This document shows positions 7,652 through 16,333 of a stretch of 64,000 nucleotides of DNA, one piece after another; the stretch's first letter is position 1; every line of letters starts with the position of its first letter. Below the pieces are notes generated by a model. The model saw only the letters and a program-made list of their open reading frames with translations. It was not told the DNA's origin and ran no database searches. Both the position numbers and the translations under genes were made by a program. The DNA is from Mangrovimicrobium sp033283325 (lineage in GTDB: Bacteria > Pseudomonadota > Gammaproteobacteria > Pseudomonadales > Halieaceae), in NCBI GenBank assembly GCA_033283325.1, contig JAWMQO010000001.1:558001-622000 (forward strand), read 5' to 3'.

Positions 7652-8806
7652 TCAGTGCAATGCCCGGAAGAAATTCCGCAGGTCATCCACCAGTAAATCG
7701 GGCACTTCCATTGCCGCGAAGTGCCCGCCCTCCGCGAATTCGGTCCAGCGCTGCAGGTTGTAGTAGCGCTCGGCGAATTTGCGTGGCGGGTAGGTGATCT
7801 CCCCCGGCAGGACGGCTATGGCAGTGGGCGCCGCGACGCAGGGCATTGCTTCGTGCTCCGGCCGCCACAGGTCGTGCGCTCCCTCGTAGTAATAGCGCGC
7901 GGCACTGCCGAAGCTCTGGGTGATCCAGTAGAGCATCGCCGTATCGATGAGTTCGTCCTTGCTGAAGCGGCGCTCGACGTCCCCGCCGCAATCGCTCCAG
8001 CGCCGGCGCTTTTCCACGATCCAGGCCAGCAGTCCCGCGGGTGAGTCGTTCATGCCGATGGCCGGTGTCTGCGGCTTGGTTTTCTGCAGCATCATGTAGC
8101 CGGTCTCTTCCATCGCGAACTCGCGCATTTTGGCGACCTGCGCCGACTCGTCTTCGCTGAAATCCTCCTTCGGGTAGCCGCGCCCGCTCATGAAGTGCAG
8201 CGGCGCGGGAGTGTGCAGGTGCACACCTATCAGTTTGTCCGGGTACTTGTGCCCGAGTTGCGCCGAGATAAACGAGCCCCAGTCACCGCCCTGGCTGGCG
8301 AAGCGCTGGTAGCCGAGTTGCGCCATGAGCTCTACCCAGAGGTCCGCGGTATTCCAGAAATTGACGCCGGTCTGGCGCAGGGGGGTGGAAAAGGTGTAGC
8401 CGGGCAGTGAGGGAACCACCACGTCGAAGGCGTCTGCGGGGTCGCCGCCGTGGGCGCCGGGGTCGGTCAGCGGGCCGAGCACTTTATGGAAATCCCAGAA
8501 GCTCCAGGGCCAGCCGTGGTTCAGCATCAAGGGCATGGGCTGTGGACCCTTGCCGCGCAGGTGGAGAAAGTGAATCGGGTTGCCGGCGATCTCCGTGCGG
8601 AAATGGGGCAGGGCGTTGATCAGGGCTTCGCGACTGCGCCAGTCGTAGTCGCTGTGCCAGTATTCCACCAGCGAACGGATATACGCCGTATTGGCGCCAT
8701 AGGTCCAGGCCTCATTGGCGAGGTCATCGGTCCAGCGCGTGTGTCTCAGCCGGTATTGCAGGTCTTCCAGGGTCTCGTCGCTGACCTGTACGGTAAATTT
8801 TTCCAT
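7652..8806 (-). CDS. Epoxide hydrolase, alpha/beta fold with EHN domain
   Basis: The 384-residue product begins with an epoxide hydrolase N-terminal (EHN) region of about 110 residues (EDLQYRLRHTRWTDD). The alpha/beta hydrolase core follows, with the oxyanion motif HGWPWSF, nucleophile Asp in GGDWGSF and catalytic His in EGGHFAAME near the C-terminus. This matches microsomal-type/fungal-like epoxide hydrolases, which open an epoxide to a vicinal diol through a covalent Asp ester. No signal peptide or membrane anchor is seen, so it is probably cytosolic. It follows the downstream alpha/beta hydrolase gene on the same strand, separated by only 28 bp, so the two may be co-transcribed. Confidence 0.92.
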   Translation of the reverse strand: MEKFTVQVSDETLEDLQYRLRHTRWTDDLANEAWTYGANTAYIRSLVEYWHSDYDWRSREALINALPHFRTEIAGNPIHFLHLRGKGPQPMPLMLNHGWPWSFWDFHKVLGPLTDPGAHGGDPADAFDVVVPSLPGYTFSTPLRQTGVNFWNTADLWVELMAQLGYQRFASQGGDWGSFISAQLGHKYPDKLIGVHLHTPAPLHFMSGRGYPKEDFSEDESAQVAKMREFAMEETGYMMLQKTKPQTPAIGMNDSPAGLLAWIVEKRRRWSDCGGDVERRFSKDELIDTAMLYWITQSFGSAARYYYEGAHDLWRPEHEAMPCVAAPTAIAVLPGEITYPPRKFAERYYNLQRWTEFAEGGHFAAMEVPDLLVDDLRNFFRALH

Positions 8807-8834
8807 TGCTTATTATCCTTGCGAATCCAGTGCG

Positions 8835-10022
8835 TCAGGGCCTGCCCAGCGACGCAGTCGCGGGGGCCGCGCCGGCGCCCATGGACACGCTGACTTCCCG
8901 CGGGTTTTCCGCCGCCAGGTCGTGGAGGAGGTAGTTACCCGCTTCCTCGCGGGTGGATGGGTCACTGCTGAAGACGCTTTGCAGGAAACTGTGCGCCGCG
9001 AGTATCGTGAACATGTGCTGGCGCGCCGACTGCATGGTCTTCGCCGGTGGCTGGTCGGCACAGACTTCCATCGTGGCGCCGGTATCGATACCGTCGGGAG
9101 TATCACCGAGGACGCCCGTGTACAGGGCGTTGTCCTCGGCCAGTTCGTCCTCCAGGCCGGCGATAACGAACTTGCAGCCGAGTTCGTCGGGATTGTCCAG
9201 GAAGCGCATGGCGGTCGCCCCGAGCTGGATGAAGCCTCCGTGGGAGCCGCCGTCCAGCGTGACCAGAATCGTGCCCGGGCGTTTTTTCAGCAGCGGTTTA
9301 GCGTTGGTCGCGTAGGGGACCACCACGTCACTGTTGCCGTAGATGGCCAGGTAGGGGGTATCGGTGCCGAGGAAAAATTGCGGCAGCAGCATATTGCTGG
9401 GACCCGCCACCGAAATCGCCGCGCGGATGCGCGGATCCCGATAGCGATGATCAAAGGTGGCGAGGGTGGTGGTGAGTCCGCCGAGGGAGATGCCCGATGC
9501 CGCGATGCGCTGCGGGTCGATGGTGCCGAAGAGCGTGTCTCCCTCTGTCGCATTGCGTGCCAGCAGGGTGTCGATGATGAAACGGACATCGCCGGGTTGG
9601 TTGATCACATCGGTAACCAGCGGCTGCCCCTCGGTGTTGTAGTTGGTCAGGGGGTAGTCTACTGCCACGACGGTATAGCCGTGACTGGCCAGGAAATTGG
9701 CCAGGTAGAGGGCTTCCAGGTGGGTGGAAGTGAAGCCGTGGCTGTGAACCAGTAGCGGGCCGGGTTCCTGCAGGCCCTCGGGACGCCACAGCTTGCCCTT
9801 GAGGTCGCGCCCTGGAATTCCCGGAAGATCACGGTTCGGGGGTGTGTCCCGGCTCTCGTCCACCGCGTGAAAGTCCTCGCTGGTAACGGAGTAGTGGCCG
9901 GGTTGATAGCGGGCCTGGCTCTCCTCTCCGGCGGGACTTACTGTCGCCGGGATCGCGAACAGCCAATACAGTCCCGCGCCGCCTGCCAGCAGGAAGATCA
10001 GCAGCCAGTACCTTACTTTCAT
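8835..10022 (-). CDS. Membrane-anchored alpha/beta hydrolase (dienelactone hydrolase-like)
   Basis: The 395-residue protein starts with MKVRYWLLIFLLAGG, a single N-terminal hydrophobic segment that is either an uncleaved anchor or a signal peptide, so the enzyme is predicted to face the periplasm. The core has HSHGFTSTH as the oxyanion strand, nucleophile Ser in SGISLGGL, an acidic residue in YGNSDVVVPY and His in GGSHGGF, as in platelet-activating-factor acetylhydrolase/dienelactone hydrolase folds. The ATG at 10022 is preferred to a longer frame because a GGAG site lies just upstream and the hydrophobic leader begins there. It probably forms an operon with the epoxide hydrolase gene downstream. 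The substrate is unknown. Confidence 0.8.
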   Translation of the reverse strand: MKVRYWLLIFLLAGGAGLYWLFAIPATVSPAGEESQARYQPGHYSVTSEDFHAVDESRDTPPNRDLPGIPGRDLKGKLWRPEGLQEPGPLLVHSHGFTSTHLEALYLANFLASHGYTVVAVDYPLTNYNTEGQPLVTDVINQPGDVRFIIDTLLARNATEGDTLFGTIDPQRIAASGISLGGLTTTLATFDHRYRDPRIRAAISVAGPSNMLLPQFFLGTDTPYLAIYGNSDVVVPYATNAKPLLKKRPGTILVTLDGGSHGGFIQLGATAMRFLDNPDELGCKFVIAGLEDELAEDNALYTGVLGDTPDGIDTGATMEVCADQPPAKTMQSARQHMFTILAAHSFLQSVFSSDPSTREEAGNYLLHDLAAENPREVSVSMGAGAAPATASLGRP

Positions 10023-10200
10023 TAAATTTTCTCCATGTGGATTGAGCACGGCAGCGTATTGCCCGGGCGAGACAGGCCTGTACAGGCGCTGCCCGGACAC
10101 TGGAACTGGTCACAGGTGCGTGGAATAGTGAAGCATATAGCCCGCTGCCCCACAGGCCAACTACTATAGCGGGACGCGTGAATCGAGATGGAGTCGAGGA

Positions 10201-11016
10201 GTGTCGCCAGAGCTAGCAAGCAGTTTTCATGTAGATGTCGACGGTCTCAGCCTACTGGGTGAATCCCGGGGTCGGCAGCCACGGGCGGTCTTCCTGCACG
10301 GTATGGCCGGGGACCTGCACAGCTGGGACAGCCTGTGGGCCGCCCTCGGCGAGGATCTCCAGGCTTTGCGCTATGACCTGCGCGGCTTCGGCAGCTCCGC
10401 GTGGGATTCGCAGCGGCCTTATGATCACGCCGATGACCTGCTGGCGGTGCTGGATGCCAGGGAGCTGGAGACCGTGGACCTGGTGGGCATCTCGCTGGGT
10501 GGGTCGGTAGCGCTCAATTTTGCCCTGCGACATCCCGGCCGCGTGCGCAGCCTGGTCGCCATCAGCCCTGGCCTGGTGGCCTGGGAATGGTCGGAAAGCT
10601 GGCGCGAGCAGTGGCGCACGGTCGCAGACGCGGCGCGAGAGGGCAATATCCAGGAAGCGCGCGAGCGCTGGTGGCGACACGCCCTGTTCGACAGCGTCCG
10701 GGATACCCCTGCGGGCCCCGCGCTGCGCCAGTCGATCTTCCGCTATTCCGGTGTCCACTGGCTGGGGGACCCGCATGTTCGTGCGCTACCGGACATCGAA
10801 CGCCTGCACACCCTGCAGGCCCCCACTCTCTTGCTCACCGGCCAGAAGGACCTGCCCGACTTTCGCCTGATCGGGGAAGTCATCGCGGCGAGTGCCCCCC
10901 GGGTGCAGTGGCGCGACTTTGCCGACTGCGGCCACCTGGTCCACCTGGAGGCCCCCGAGGCCTGTGCCAGGGAGATTCGCGAGTTCTGGAAAATCCCCGG
11001 CAATGATTGGGTTTGA
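10201..11016 (+). CDS. Alpha/beta hydrolase
   Basis: The 271-residue cytoplasmic hydrolase shows the canonical alpha/beta fold. It has HGMAGDLHSW at the oxyanion strand, RYDLRGFGSS, nucleophile elbow GISLGGSVAL, acid in LLTGQKDLPD and catalytic His in DCGHLVHLE, which are the markers of the 3-oxoadipate enol-lactonase/haloperoxidase-type esterases. The start is GTG at 10201 next to a GAGGA element; this is the first plausible start after the upstream stop codons. It is transcribed away from the membrane-anchored hydrolase gene, with 178 bp between them. A 2-oxoacid dehydrogenase gene follows 123 bp downstream with its own ribosome site. The substrate is unknown. Confidence 0.85.
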   Translation: MSPELASSFHVDVDGLSLLGESRGRQPRAVFLHGMAGDLHSWDSLWAALGEDLQALRYDLRGFGSSAWDSQRPYDHADDLLAVLDARELETVDLVGISLGGSVALNFALRHPGRVRSLVAISPGLVAWEWSESWREQWRTVADAAREGNIQEARERWWRHALFDSVRDTPAGPALRQSIFRYSGVHWLGDPHVRALPDIERLHTLQAPTLLLTGQKDLPDFRLIGEVIAASAPRVQWRDFADCGHLVHLEAPEACAREIREFWKIPGNDWV

Positions 11017-11139
11017 GTCGGTGATAGGGTAAAGTACCGGGCGCTATTGCTAAGACGATCAGGGCATGCGCGCCAGGCGACCCCAAGTTTGTGACCCAGC
11101 CCGATTCCACAAAAAAACCGATTAACGGAGGCAGACCAT

Positions 11140-13158
11140 ATGTCCAAGGACCTTGGCATCGAACCCGGCACGCTGCGCGAGATTTACCGCCAGATGTCGC
11201 GCATCCACGAAGTGGACAAGGCGATCCAGGCCGGGCTTTCAAGCGGCAAGTTCATGTTCACCTACTGGCCCATGACCGGCCAGGAAGGGATACCCGCATC
11301 CATAGCGCCGCTGATTTCCGAAGAAGACCACATGGTCACCATCTACCGCGGTATTCACGACCAGGTCGCCAAGGGCGTGCCGCTTAAAGGCCTGTTTGCC
11401 GAAGCCCTGGGCCGTATCGACGGCGTCAACAAGGGCAAGGGCGGTTCCCCGCACATTTCCGATCCCTCTTCCGGTTCCATGCTGACCACCGCGATCGTCG
11501 GCGCCGGCGCGCCCATCGCCAACGGCCTGGCCCTGGCGGAAAAAATGCGCGGCACTGACAAGGTCACCATCGTCAATTTTGGCGACGGCGCCACCAGCAT
11601 CGGCGCGGTACACGAAGCCATGAACCTCGCCGGCGTGTGGAAACTGCCGGTCATCTTCATGTGCCAGAACAACCTGATCGGTGAGTACACACCGATTCCC
11701 GAGTACACCGCCAGCGAAAACTTCACCGATCGCGCCGAGGCCCTGGGCTTCCGTGGCGTGAAGCTGGACGGCAACGATCCCGTCGCCTTCTACAACGGTA
11801 TGAAGGAAATCATCGAGAGCGTGCGCAAGGGCGAGGGCCCGGTCTTCGTCGAAGCCATGACCCTGCGCCTCGGCCCCCACGCCGGTGTCGGCTGGAGCCA
11901 CCTGCTGAACAAGGACGAGCTGGGCGTGGCCAAGGAAAAATGGCCGGTGCCCGCCACCCGCAAGCTGCTCCTTGAGAGCGGCATCTGCACCGAAGGCGAA
12001 CTGGATGACATGGACGCCGCCGCCAAAGCGGAGGTGGCCGAAGCCGTCGAATTCGGCCTTGCCAGCGAGGTGACCGGCGAGGACGAAATGCTCCTCGACG
12101 TCTACGGCGATCCCGATGTCGTGCCGGTGCGCGGCCAGCGCAGCAAGCGAGCCGCCGAGCCGGAATTCACCGGCGAGACCAAAGAGATGGCGATGTTCGA
12201 GGCTGTCCAGGACGCCCTCGACCTGTCCATGCAACTGGATGACAACGTCTACTGCCTCGGCGAAGACATCGGCGACGATCCCGGCGGCGTGTTCAAGTGC
12301 TTCAAGGGCATGCAGAGCAAGTGGGGCGAGCGTATCCGCCCGACCCCGATCGCCGAGCAGGCGATCATCGGCTGCGCCACCGGCTCCGCGCTGGTAGGCA
12401 TGCGCCCGGTCGCTGAAATCATGTTCGCCGACTTCGTCGGCGTGTGCATGGACCAGATCACCAACCACGCGGCCAAGCAGCGCTACATGTCCGGCGCCAC
12501 CACCAACGTGCCGATGACCGTGCGCATGATCGCCGGCGGTGGTATCGGCGGCTTCGGTGCCCAGCACTCCCAGTCCACGGAAGCGATGCTGCTGCACCAA
12601 CCGGGCCTGAAAGTGGTTTACCCCAGCACGCCTACCGAAGCGAAAGGCCTGCTGATGAGCTGTATCTTCGACGAGGACCCCTGTGTCCAGATCGAATCCA
12701 TGATGCTGACCTACGCCCTCAAGGAACAGGTGCCGGTGGGCGACTACCGCATTCCCCTGGGTGTGGCCAAGGTCAAGCGCGAAGGTACCGACGTCACCCT
12801 GATCACCTACGGCTGGCAGGTCATGCAGTGCATGATGGCGGCCGAGGAACTGGCGAAGGAAGGCATCAGCGCGGAAGTGCTGGACCTGCGGACCCTGCTG
12901 CCGCTGGATTACGACCGCATCCTGTCCTCGGTTGAAAAGACCGGGCGCGCGCTGGTCGTACACGCCGGTGTCGAGTTCTGTGGCCTGGGCGCCGAGATCG
13001 CCAGCACCATCAACGACGAGCTCTTCGGCAAGCTGAAGGCGCCGGCCTCCCGCTTCGGCGCGGCCTATGCCCCGATTGCCTACTCGAAAACTATCGAAAC
13101 CGCGCAGGTGCCGCACATGGGTACGATCGCCGCACGGGTTCGCGAACTTGTTAAATAG
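11140..13158 (+). CDS. Fused alpha-beta E1 subunit of a 2-oxoacid/acetoin dehydrogenase complex
   Basis: The 672-residue protein joins both halves of a heterotetrameric E1. Residues 1-330 form the alpha part, with the thiamine diphosphate motif GDG at 148-150 ending in NN at 177-178 and a phosphorylation-loop-like GGSPHIS. Residues from about 345 form the beta part, with LGEDIGDDPGGVF and RPTPIAEQAIIG, then a C-terminal transketolase-like domain. E1 enzymes decarboxylate a 2-oxoacid (or cleave acetoin) and pass the acyl group to a lipoyl domain. The substrate is not pyruvate by default, as acetoin and branched-chain forms look alike. GGAGG precedes the ATG. The next gene encodes a lone lipoyl protein; no E2 or E3 gene is present nearby. 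Confidence 0.9.
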   Translation: MSKDLGIEPGTLREIYRQMSRIHEVDKAIQAGLSSGKFMFTYWPMTGQEGIPASIAPLISEEDHMVTIYRGIHDQVAKGVPLKGLFAEALGRIDGVNKGKGGSPHISDPSSGSMLTTAIVGAGAPIANGLALAEKMRGTDKVTIVNFGDGATSIGAVHEAMNLAGVWKLPVIFMCQNNLIGEYTPIPEYTASENFTDRAEALGFRGVKLDGNDPVAFYNGMKEIIESVRKGEGPVFVEAMTLRLGPHAGVGWSHLLNKDELGVAKEKWPVPATRKLLLESGICTEGELDDMDAAAKAEVAEAVEFGLASEVTGEDEMLLDVYGDPDVVPVRGQRSKRAAEPEFTGETKEMAMFEAVQDALDLSMQLDDNVYCLGEDIGDDPGGVFKCFKGMQSKWGERIRPTPIAEQAIIGCATGSALVGMRPVAEIMFADFVGVCMDQITNHAAKQRYMSGATTNVPMTVRMIAGGGIGGFGAQHSQSTEAMLLHQPGLKVVYPSTPTEAKGLLMSCIFDEDPCVQIESMMLTYALKEQVPVGDYRIPLGVAKVKREGTDVTLITYGWQVMQCMMAAEELAKEGISAEVLDLRTLLPLDYDRILSSVEKTGRALVVHAGVEFCGLGAEIASTINDELFGKLKAPASRFGAAYAPIAYSKTIETAQVPHMGTIAARVRELVK

Positions 13159-13176
13159 CAATCAAGGAACACGACC

Positions 13177-13407
13177 ATGTCAACGACATTGACTATCCCC
13201 AAGCTGCAGATGTCCACCACTGAAGGCACCCTCGCCGAGTGGCTGGTGGACGACGGCGCCCAGGTAGAGGAGGGCCAGCCCATCTACTCCCTGGAGACCG
13301 ACAAGTCCGTGCAGGAGATCGAGGCGCCGGCTTCCGGCACCCTGACCCAGAAAGTGGCGGCGGGCGAAACCTACGCAGTGGGCACCGAGATCGGCGAAAT
13401 TTCCTGA
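13177..13407 (+). CDS. Free-standing lipoyl (biotinyl/lipoyl) domain protein
   Basis: The 76-residue product is one lipoyl domain with nothing else. PKLQMSTTEGTLAEWLVDDG is the usual first hairpin, and ETDKSVQEIEAP carries the lysine that is lipoylated. In E2 proteins this domain is followed by a subunit-binding and a catalytic domain; both are missing here, and the gene has a normal stop codon and terminator. It lies 18 bp after the fused E1 gene and is surely co-expressed. It probably serves as a mobile acyl carrier for that E1, handing the group to an E2 encoded elsewhere or directly to another acceptor. Confidence 0.9.
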   Translation: MSTTLTIPKLQMSTTEGTLAEWLVDDGAQVEEGQPIYSLETDKSVQEIEAPASGTLTQKVAAGETYAVGTEIGEIS

Positions 13408-13424
13408 TCGCGGTTTACCCCGAG

Positions 13425-13456
13425 GCCCGGCCGGAGCCATCCCGCCGGGCTTTTTT
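13425..13456 (+). terminator. Rho-independent terminator of the E1-lipoyl operon
   Basis: GCCCGGC pairs with GCCGGGC (plus strand), and the hairpin is followed by six T residues at 13451-13456. It lies 18 bp after the lipoyl gene stop codon and ahead of the convergent membrane-protein gene. Confidence 0.85.
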
Positions 13457-13495
13457 ATGCGTCGCGATTTTCGGCTCGACCTGAGCTCGACTGGT

Positions 13496-14509
13496 TCAAT
13501 CCGCCCGTCGCAGTTCGTCGCCCCGCGCATCGCCGCTCGGGGCGAGCTTTCGACTTTCCAGGCAGAGCAGGGCGAGCAGGCCGCAGGCCACGGCGTACCA
13601 GAGCGTGGCGAGGCGGATGACGATGGTCGCGGTGATCGCTTCGAACTCGCCCATTCCGGTGGCGACACACAAAAGGTACATCACGACTTCGGTTCCGCCG
13701 AGCCCTCCCGGTACAAAGGTCATGGCGCCGGCGATAACCGCGATGCAGAAAATACTCATGTAGAGCACTATCGAACCCTCACCGCCGAGTTCCCTCGCGA
13801 GCCAGGCGAAGGCGAAGCCCTCCGTGGACCAGGCGAGAATCCCCACCAGAAAACCCAGGGTGAAAGAGCGGGGAGAGAGCAGTGTACCGGTTCGCTGCAA
13901 CAGGATCGGTAGCTGGTCCAACAGAGCGTGCAGTAGCTTCAGGCGCACGATCCGCAGGCTGTTGGCGAGGAACAGCAGGAGTTTCCGGTGTGTCACCAGT
14001 AACACGACGACTGCGACCGCTGCGCTGAACAGGGCGCCGATCCAGCGGACATTCTCGAAGGTATAGAGCGCGAGTGTGCCGAGCAGGAGGCAGGCCAGCG
14101 CATCCATCAGGCGCTCGGTAAACAGGCTGGGCAGGCTGTGGCTGTAGGGAATGCCGTGGCGCAGCTTGAAATAGTAGCTCCTTACCACCTCGCCGCTTTT
14201 GGCGGGTGTGGTGGTGAGTGCGAAGCCCGACAGGTAGCAGAGCAGCTTGTCCGGGGTCGGGGCGCTGTGCCCGAATCGCTTCAGCAGGTAATTCCAGCGC
14301 AGGTAGCGCAGTGCATAGTTCAGCGTGGAGAGCAGGCAGAGGAAGCCGAAACCGCCCCAGCCGATAAGCGCCAGGGACGAGAGGTTGCGCTCCCGCTCCC
14401 CGTAGCCGACCCACAGGCCGATCAGTGCGAGGGTGAGCGCGGCGCAAATGATGACCCAGCGGAAGTGAGGAGTCAGCTGCAGCGAGTTGCCCTCGGCATC
14501 CGCTAACAT
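13496..14509 (-). CDS. YbhN/LPG-synthase-TM-type inner membrane protein
   Basis: The 337-residue protein is nearly all hydrophobic, with about eight transmembrane segments. It carries hallmarks of the lysylphosphatidylglycerol synthetase TM (UPF0104/AglD2) family: LTTTPAKSGEVVRSYYFK in the middle and FVPGGLGGTEVVM near the C-terminus. Such proteins are thought to flip or transport lipids or polyprenyl sugars, but the role is not settled for this branch. Its ATG directly follows the stop codon of the upstream TPR membrane protein gene, so the two are co-translated. This makes a shared role in glycolipid or polymer handling plausible (inference). Confidence 0.8.
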   Translation of the reverse strand: MLADAEGNSLQLTPHFRWVIICAALTLALIGLWVGYGERERNLSSLALIGWGGFGFLCLLSTLNYALRYLRWNYLLKRFGHSAPTPDKLLCYLSGFALTTTPAKSGEVVRSYYFKLRHGIPYSHSLPSLFTERLMDALACLLLGTLALYTFENVRWIGALFSAAVAVVVLLVTHRKLLLFLANSLRIVRLKLLHALLDQLPILLQRTGTLLSPRSFTLGFLVGILAWSTEGFAFAWLARELGGEGSIVLYMSIFCIAVIAGAMTFVPGGLGGTEVVMYLLCVATGMGEFEAITATIVIRLATLWYAVACGLLALLCLESRKLAPSGDARGDELRRAD

Positions 14510-16183
14510 TCAGCCACCCGTCCGCTGCAGCGCCTGTAGCGCTCCCTGGTGGGAGGGATCGATCTCGAGGGCTCGCTTCCAGTGTGTCCGGGACATGGCC
14601 AGGTTGCCCTCTTCCTCGAAGAGTACCGCGAGACGGTAGTGCTCCTCGGCATAGCCGGGGTGGCGCGAGAGCGCTTCCTGCAGGGCGAGCCGGGCCTTGT
14701 GGTGATCACCATACACACGTTCCAGGTGAACGAGGTTGAAGTTCGCTGCAGCGTAGCCAGGATCGATTTGCAGGGCCCGCTGGAACAGTGCCCGGGCCTC
14801 CTCGACCCGCGCATCCGCGGCGTAGAGAATGCCCAGGCTGTTGATCTGCTGGATGTCGTCGGGCGTTACCTTCAACGACTGTTCGAAGTGCGCAGTTGCT
14901 TCCTCCCGGCGATCGAGGCGCAGCAGCGCATTGCCGTAAAGTGTACGCGCACCCGGATGGGCGGGGTTGGTGCTCACCCATTGCTGGCTGAAGACCAGGT
15001 CGTCCCGATAGAACGGACCGCGGTTGACTGTGACCAGGACGGCCAGCAGAAACGCGAGTGTCGCCGCAGACAGGGCCAGGGTCCTGGTCGTTCCCCTGAA
15101 TTCCACCCCGGATGCGAGGGCCGCGAGCAGGCCGGCGAGGGCTGGCAGGGCGGCAAAAACGTAGCGTTCGGCAAACGGTGTCTCCTGGCCCACCAGGTTC
15201 GCCGTGGGTAGTACCGCCAGCAGGAAGTAGGCACACCAGAAGATTGCACTGCCGCCAATCGTTGATCGCCTTTTGTACACTGCCAGCAGGATCAGCCCGC
15301 TGATGGCCAGGGACAGCGTCACTCTGGCAGGGGAGTACCAGTTTGCGTAGTAGGGTTCGTAGTACAGATTGAGGAAAGGCGTGAATACGACCTGCAAGGT
15401 ATAGAGAAAACTTTGCAGTGGCGTACCAGCGACCTCCGAACTGGCGGCCTGGAATTCCCTGCCCTCGAAAACGCTCAGGCGGATGAGCAGGTAGACGAGT
15501 ACCGTGCCCGCCAGGCAAAGCCAGCGGGGGAGGTGCCGCTGCCACTTGTGCGGCTGCCCATCGCGCAATCCGGTGACATCGCTGAGCACCAGCAGGGCCG
15601 GCACGATAATTCCCTGCTCCTTGCTCAACAGTGCGAGGACCATGCAGCAGATGGCCGCCGGGAAGCTCCACCTCCCGCCATGCAGGTAGGACAGGAGGCT
15701 GGCCATGCCGAAAACGGTCACCAGCAGCGTTTCCATGCCGGAGATGGGATAGACGACGGAAGCGCTGACCGGATGCAGGCAGCACAACAATGAGAGAAAG
15801 ACCGCAAGGGAGCCACTGGCCGCAGGATACAGGCGTCTGAGAATCGCGGTGAAGAGCACGAAGACCAGGCCAATCAGGGCCACATTTACCGCGTGATAGG
15901 GCGCTGCGTGGTCGCCGAACAGGCGCTTCTCCAGTCCGTAGACGAGTTTCGTGACAGGGCGGTAGTAGTACTGGCCCTCGTAGTGGGTGCCAGTGAAATA
16001 CTCGATTACCTGCTGCGTCGTGCTGAGGGGGACGTTGTCGATGATGAGCAGGTGGTCATCGTAGATAAAGCCGTTGCCACGCTGCAGGCCATAGGTGACG
16101 ATCAGCAGCAGAAGTCCCAGCATTACCAGGGTTCTGGTGCGGATTCCCCGGGGGACGAGATCCCCTTGTGGCAGTGTTTCCAT
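14510..16183 (-). CDS. TMTC-like polytopic membrane protein with C-terminal TPR repeats
   Basis: The product is about 557 residues. The N-terminal 380 residues contain many transmembrane helices with the early luminal-type motif GFIYDDHLLI and YYYRPVTKLVYGLEK. This is the pattern of TMTC/dolichyl-phosphate-mannose mannosyltransferase-like (GT-C fold) proteins, including the acidic DD pair in the first loop. The last 150 residues form tetratricopeptide repeats (NPAHPGARTLYGNALLRLD, then LKVTPDDIQQINSLGILYA and further units). A longer frame exists up to 16267; I prefer the ATG at 16183 because the upstream residues are not family-like, but no clear ribosome site marks either. It abuts the flippase-like gene. 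A glycosyltransferase role is inferred. Confidence 0.75.
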   Translation of the reverse strand: METLPQGDLVPRGIRTRTLVMLGLLLLIVTYGLQRGNGFIYDDHLLIIDNVPLSTTQQVIEYFTGTHYEGQYYYRPVTKLVYGLEKRLFGDHAAPYHAVNVALIGLVFVLFTAILRRLYPAASGSLAVFLSLLCCLHPVSASVVYPISGMETLLVTVFGMASLLSYLHGGRWSFPAAICCMVLALLSKEQGIIVPALLVLSDVTGLRDGQPHKWQRHLPRWLCLAGTVLVYLLIRLSVFEGREFQAASSEVAGTPLQSFLYTLQVVFTPFLNLYYEPYYANWYSPARVTLSLAISGLILLAVYKRRSTIGGSAIFWCAYFLLAVLPTANLVGQETPFAERYVFAALPALAGLLAALASGVEFRGTTRTLALSAATLAFLLAVLVTVNRGPFYRDDLVFSQQWVSTNPAHPGARTLYGNALLRLDRREEATAHFEQSLKVTPDDIQQINSLGILYAADARVEEARALFQRALQIDPGYAAANFNLVHLERVYGDHHKARLALQEALSRHPGYAEEHYRLAVLFEEEGNLAMSRTHWKRALEIDPSHQGALQALQRTGG

Positions 16184-16333
16184 GCGTTCGATGGTAAGGT
16201 CTGGAAGCGCAGATGGACAGCAATAGCCGGCGAAAACGCCACTTCCCCGCGGCGTTCTGGCGAGCACTGGTTCCGCGTTTGGCGGGCCCTGGACCGCAGT
16301 GGCGCCCAGGGGCGCCCTGCAATCAATGCCGGT

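Noticed and set aside
11239..13161. Long open frame (about 640 codons) on the minus strand
   Set aside because: It lies wholly antisense to the fused E1 gene, has no family motifs and is rich in His, Gly and Ala from GC-rich third-position bias. It is a shadow.
16301..16316. GGCGCCC/GGGGCGCC hairpin after the SDR gene at 16334
   Set aside because: Short, GC-only and without a U-run on the minus strand, so terminator function is not supported.
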